Of a stretch of 64,000 nucleotides of DNA, positions 62,920 through 64,000 are shown piece by piece (position 1 is the first letter of the stretch; every line of letters starts with the position of its first letter). A model generated the notes under the pieces. That model made no database searches. It saw only the letters and a program-made list of their open reading frames with translations, and was not told the DNA's origin. The stretch is from Cyanobacteria bacterium OH_CBB_238 (GTDB lineage: Bacteria; Cyanobacteriota; Vampirovibrionia; Gastranaerophilales; Gastranaerophilaceae): positions 1-64,000 of the forward strand of contig JAEYQN010000071.1 of NCBI GenBank assembly GCA_023409995.1, written 5' to 3'. The position numbers were made by a program, and so were the translations under genes.

Positions 62920-64000
62920 TGAAAAACATACTAAAAGCGTTGAGCATTTGTATTTTATCTCTGGCTCTTGTGTCTCCCGCTCTGGCAAAATCAGTTCTAA
63001 AAGAAAATAAATTTGATAAAATAATAAAATCAAATGAGATCAATAAAACAGCAACAATTGCTGTCTCAATAAGAGAAGCAAAATCAGGAAAAGTTATTTA
63101 CGAAAATGAACAGGATAAATTACTTAATCCAGCATCAACGCTTAAATTAATATCTTCAGTCGCAGCAATCGACACCCTAGGAAAAGATTACTGCTTCAAA
63201 ACTCAATTACTTATTGATAAAGATAGTAACGTCTATATAAAATTGGGAGCAGACCCTTTATTAACGTCTAATGACTTAAAAGTCCTTATAAAGAGTTTAA
63301 GAAACAAGCAATACAAAAGTGTAAATAATGTCTACATAGATGATAGTATCTTTGACAATGTAGACTGGGGTACAGGTTGGATGTGGGATGATAATACAAA
63401 TCCATATATGACAAAATTTAGTGCCTATAACTTGGACAATAATGTCTTAAAAATAAATGTAACAAAGAACACCCAAGGAGAAGGAACTAACGTTCAACCA
63501 TTAAACCTTTATCCTATGGCAATAATAAACAAGGTAGTTCATGGTTCATCATCAAATATAAGTGTTAACAGATATGACTGGCAGTCTCCAGACATAATAG
63601 AACTTACAGGAACCGTGAATTCTCCGATAATTGCCTCTGTACCAATCAACAATATGAGAAGATATTTTTCATATCAAATAGAAGATTTTTTAAATAGAAA
63701 CAATATCAAATATAACAATCAAAACTTCACTAGCAAAATCACCCCGGCTAATGCTTTATTGATTGGAGAAACTACTCATGAAATAACAGCAGCACTCCCA
63801 TTAATTCTAAAACAAAGCGACAACAGAACAGCTGAAACAATTGCAAAATTAGCTGCTGCAAAAGCAAATAATTCCACGGCAACAAATGAACTTACAAAAA
63901 AATTATTAGTTGATTTTTATACAAAAAAACAAGTACCAACTGATAAAATTGTATTTGCTGATGCCAGCGGTGTTTCTCGCAATAACCTCATTTCTACAGA
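62919..64000 (+). CDS. dacB: D-alanyl-D-alanine carboxypeptidase, DacB/PBP4 family (cut by window end)
   Basis: GGAGG sits before ATG 62919, and 360 codons are visible without stop. A signal peptide (ILKALSICILSLALVSPALA) leads to the S13 fold: PASTLKL (S73, K76) is the SxxK motif, FSAYNLDNN the SxN-bearing segment, and KQSDNRTAETIAKL and DASGVSRNNLIS are typical later motifs. The KTG box lies beyond the window. It trims or opens peptidoglycan peptides in the periplasm. It pairs naturally with the PBP1A gene nearby but is in a separate unit. Confidence 0.9.
   Translation, partial: MKNILKALSICILSLALVSPALAKSVLKENKFDKIIKSNEINKTATIAVSIREAKSGKVIYENEQDKLLNPASTLKLISSVAAIDTLGKDYCFKTQLLIDKDSNVYIKLGADPLLTSNDLKVLIKSLRNKQYKSVNNVYIDDSIFDNVDWGTGWMWDDNTNPYMTKFSAYNLDNNVLKINVTKNTQGEGTNVQPLNLYPMAIINKVVHGSSSNISVNRYDWQSPDIIELTGTVNSPIIASVPINNMRRYFSYQIEDFLNRNNIKYNNQNFTSKITPANALLIGETTHEITAALPLILKQSDNRTAETIAKLAAAKANNSTATNELTKKLLVDFYTKKQVPTDKIVFADASGVSRNNLIST

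Overview
The window is strongly AT-rich. It encodes a diderm bacterium: Kdo-pathway enzymes (kdsD/kdsC), an RND efflux trio, a secretin, TonB/ExbB/ExbD and class A penicillin-binding proteins. The combination of type IV pilus/type II secretion genes, HEAT-repeat proteins, long GAF-domain arrays, many small N-terminal tags ending in F-K/S-G/S, and very high A+T suggests a gut-associated non-photosynthetic relative of Cyanobacteria (Gastranaerophilales, formerly 'Melainabacteria'). That placement is an inference from gene content and style. No rRNA or marker gene here proves it.

Layout. Positions 1-18,662 are a surface-glycan locus. It holds the tail of an ABC ATPase, a GT-C membrane glycosyltransferase, two GT2 glycosyltransferases, a rhamnan-synthesis-F-like protein, a GalE-like epimerase, a radical SAM enzyme, a divergent PurD-like ATP-grasp enzyme, a U32-like TIM-barrel protein, an exported metzincin protease with TPRs and a 49-residue orphan peptide. 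UDP-glucuronate decarboxylase and UDP-glucose dehydrogenase close it; together they make UDP-xylose. Inside this locus, 11.5-16.3 kb carries a HAD phosphatase and two protein-kinase-fold proteins that share an unusual N-terminal tag. Positions 18.7-24.8 kb are a CzcCBA-type divalent-metal efflux operon with a Cys-rich exported protein and a consensus promoter. tRNA-Ala follows. Positions 25.2-35.2 kb form a redox/sensing block: Fe-alcohol dehydrogenase, two large multi-GAF proteins ending in degenerate histidine-kinase dimerisation helices, a ferredoxin-nitroreductase fusion, a TPR-GT9-like transferase and an exported superoxide-dismutase homologue. Positions 35.4-42.6 kb hold a pilin, tRNA-Ile and a pilus/secretion operon (GspC/PilP-like, secretin, PilB, PilC and a 98-residue protein).

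Positions 42.9-51.2 kb hold a second U32 peptidase-like protein, a STAS-like protein, kdsD-kdsC, a HEAT-repeat protein, a UbiA/MenA prenyltransferase, two DNA-binding-sized small proteins and an HNH-like protein. Positions 51.4-58.6 kb, all on the minus strand, hold a Ski2-like helicase, a tonB-exbB-exbD-exbD operon and two related exported proteins. The right end carries bioD, a PBP1A gene, a CxxCxxCC protein, a nitrilase-family amidase and the start of a dacB-like gene cut by the window edge.

The most unusual material is (i) the shared short N-terminal F-K/S-G/S tag on otherwise unrelated soluble proteins (HAD, kinase-fold, Ski2 helicase, possibly HNH and radical SAM), (ii) paired GAF arrays with a dead DHp helix and no ATPase domain, (iii) the PurD-like / radical SAM / U32 / small-peptide / exported-protease grouping in the glycan locus, and (iv) a Ski2-type helicase with an EF-hand-like loop inside its motor.
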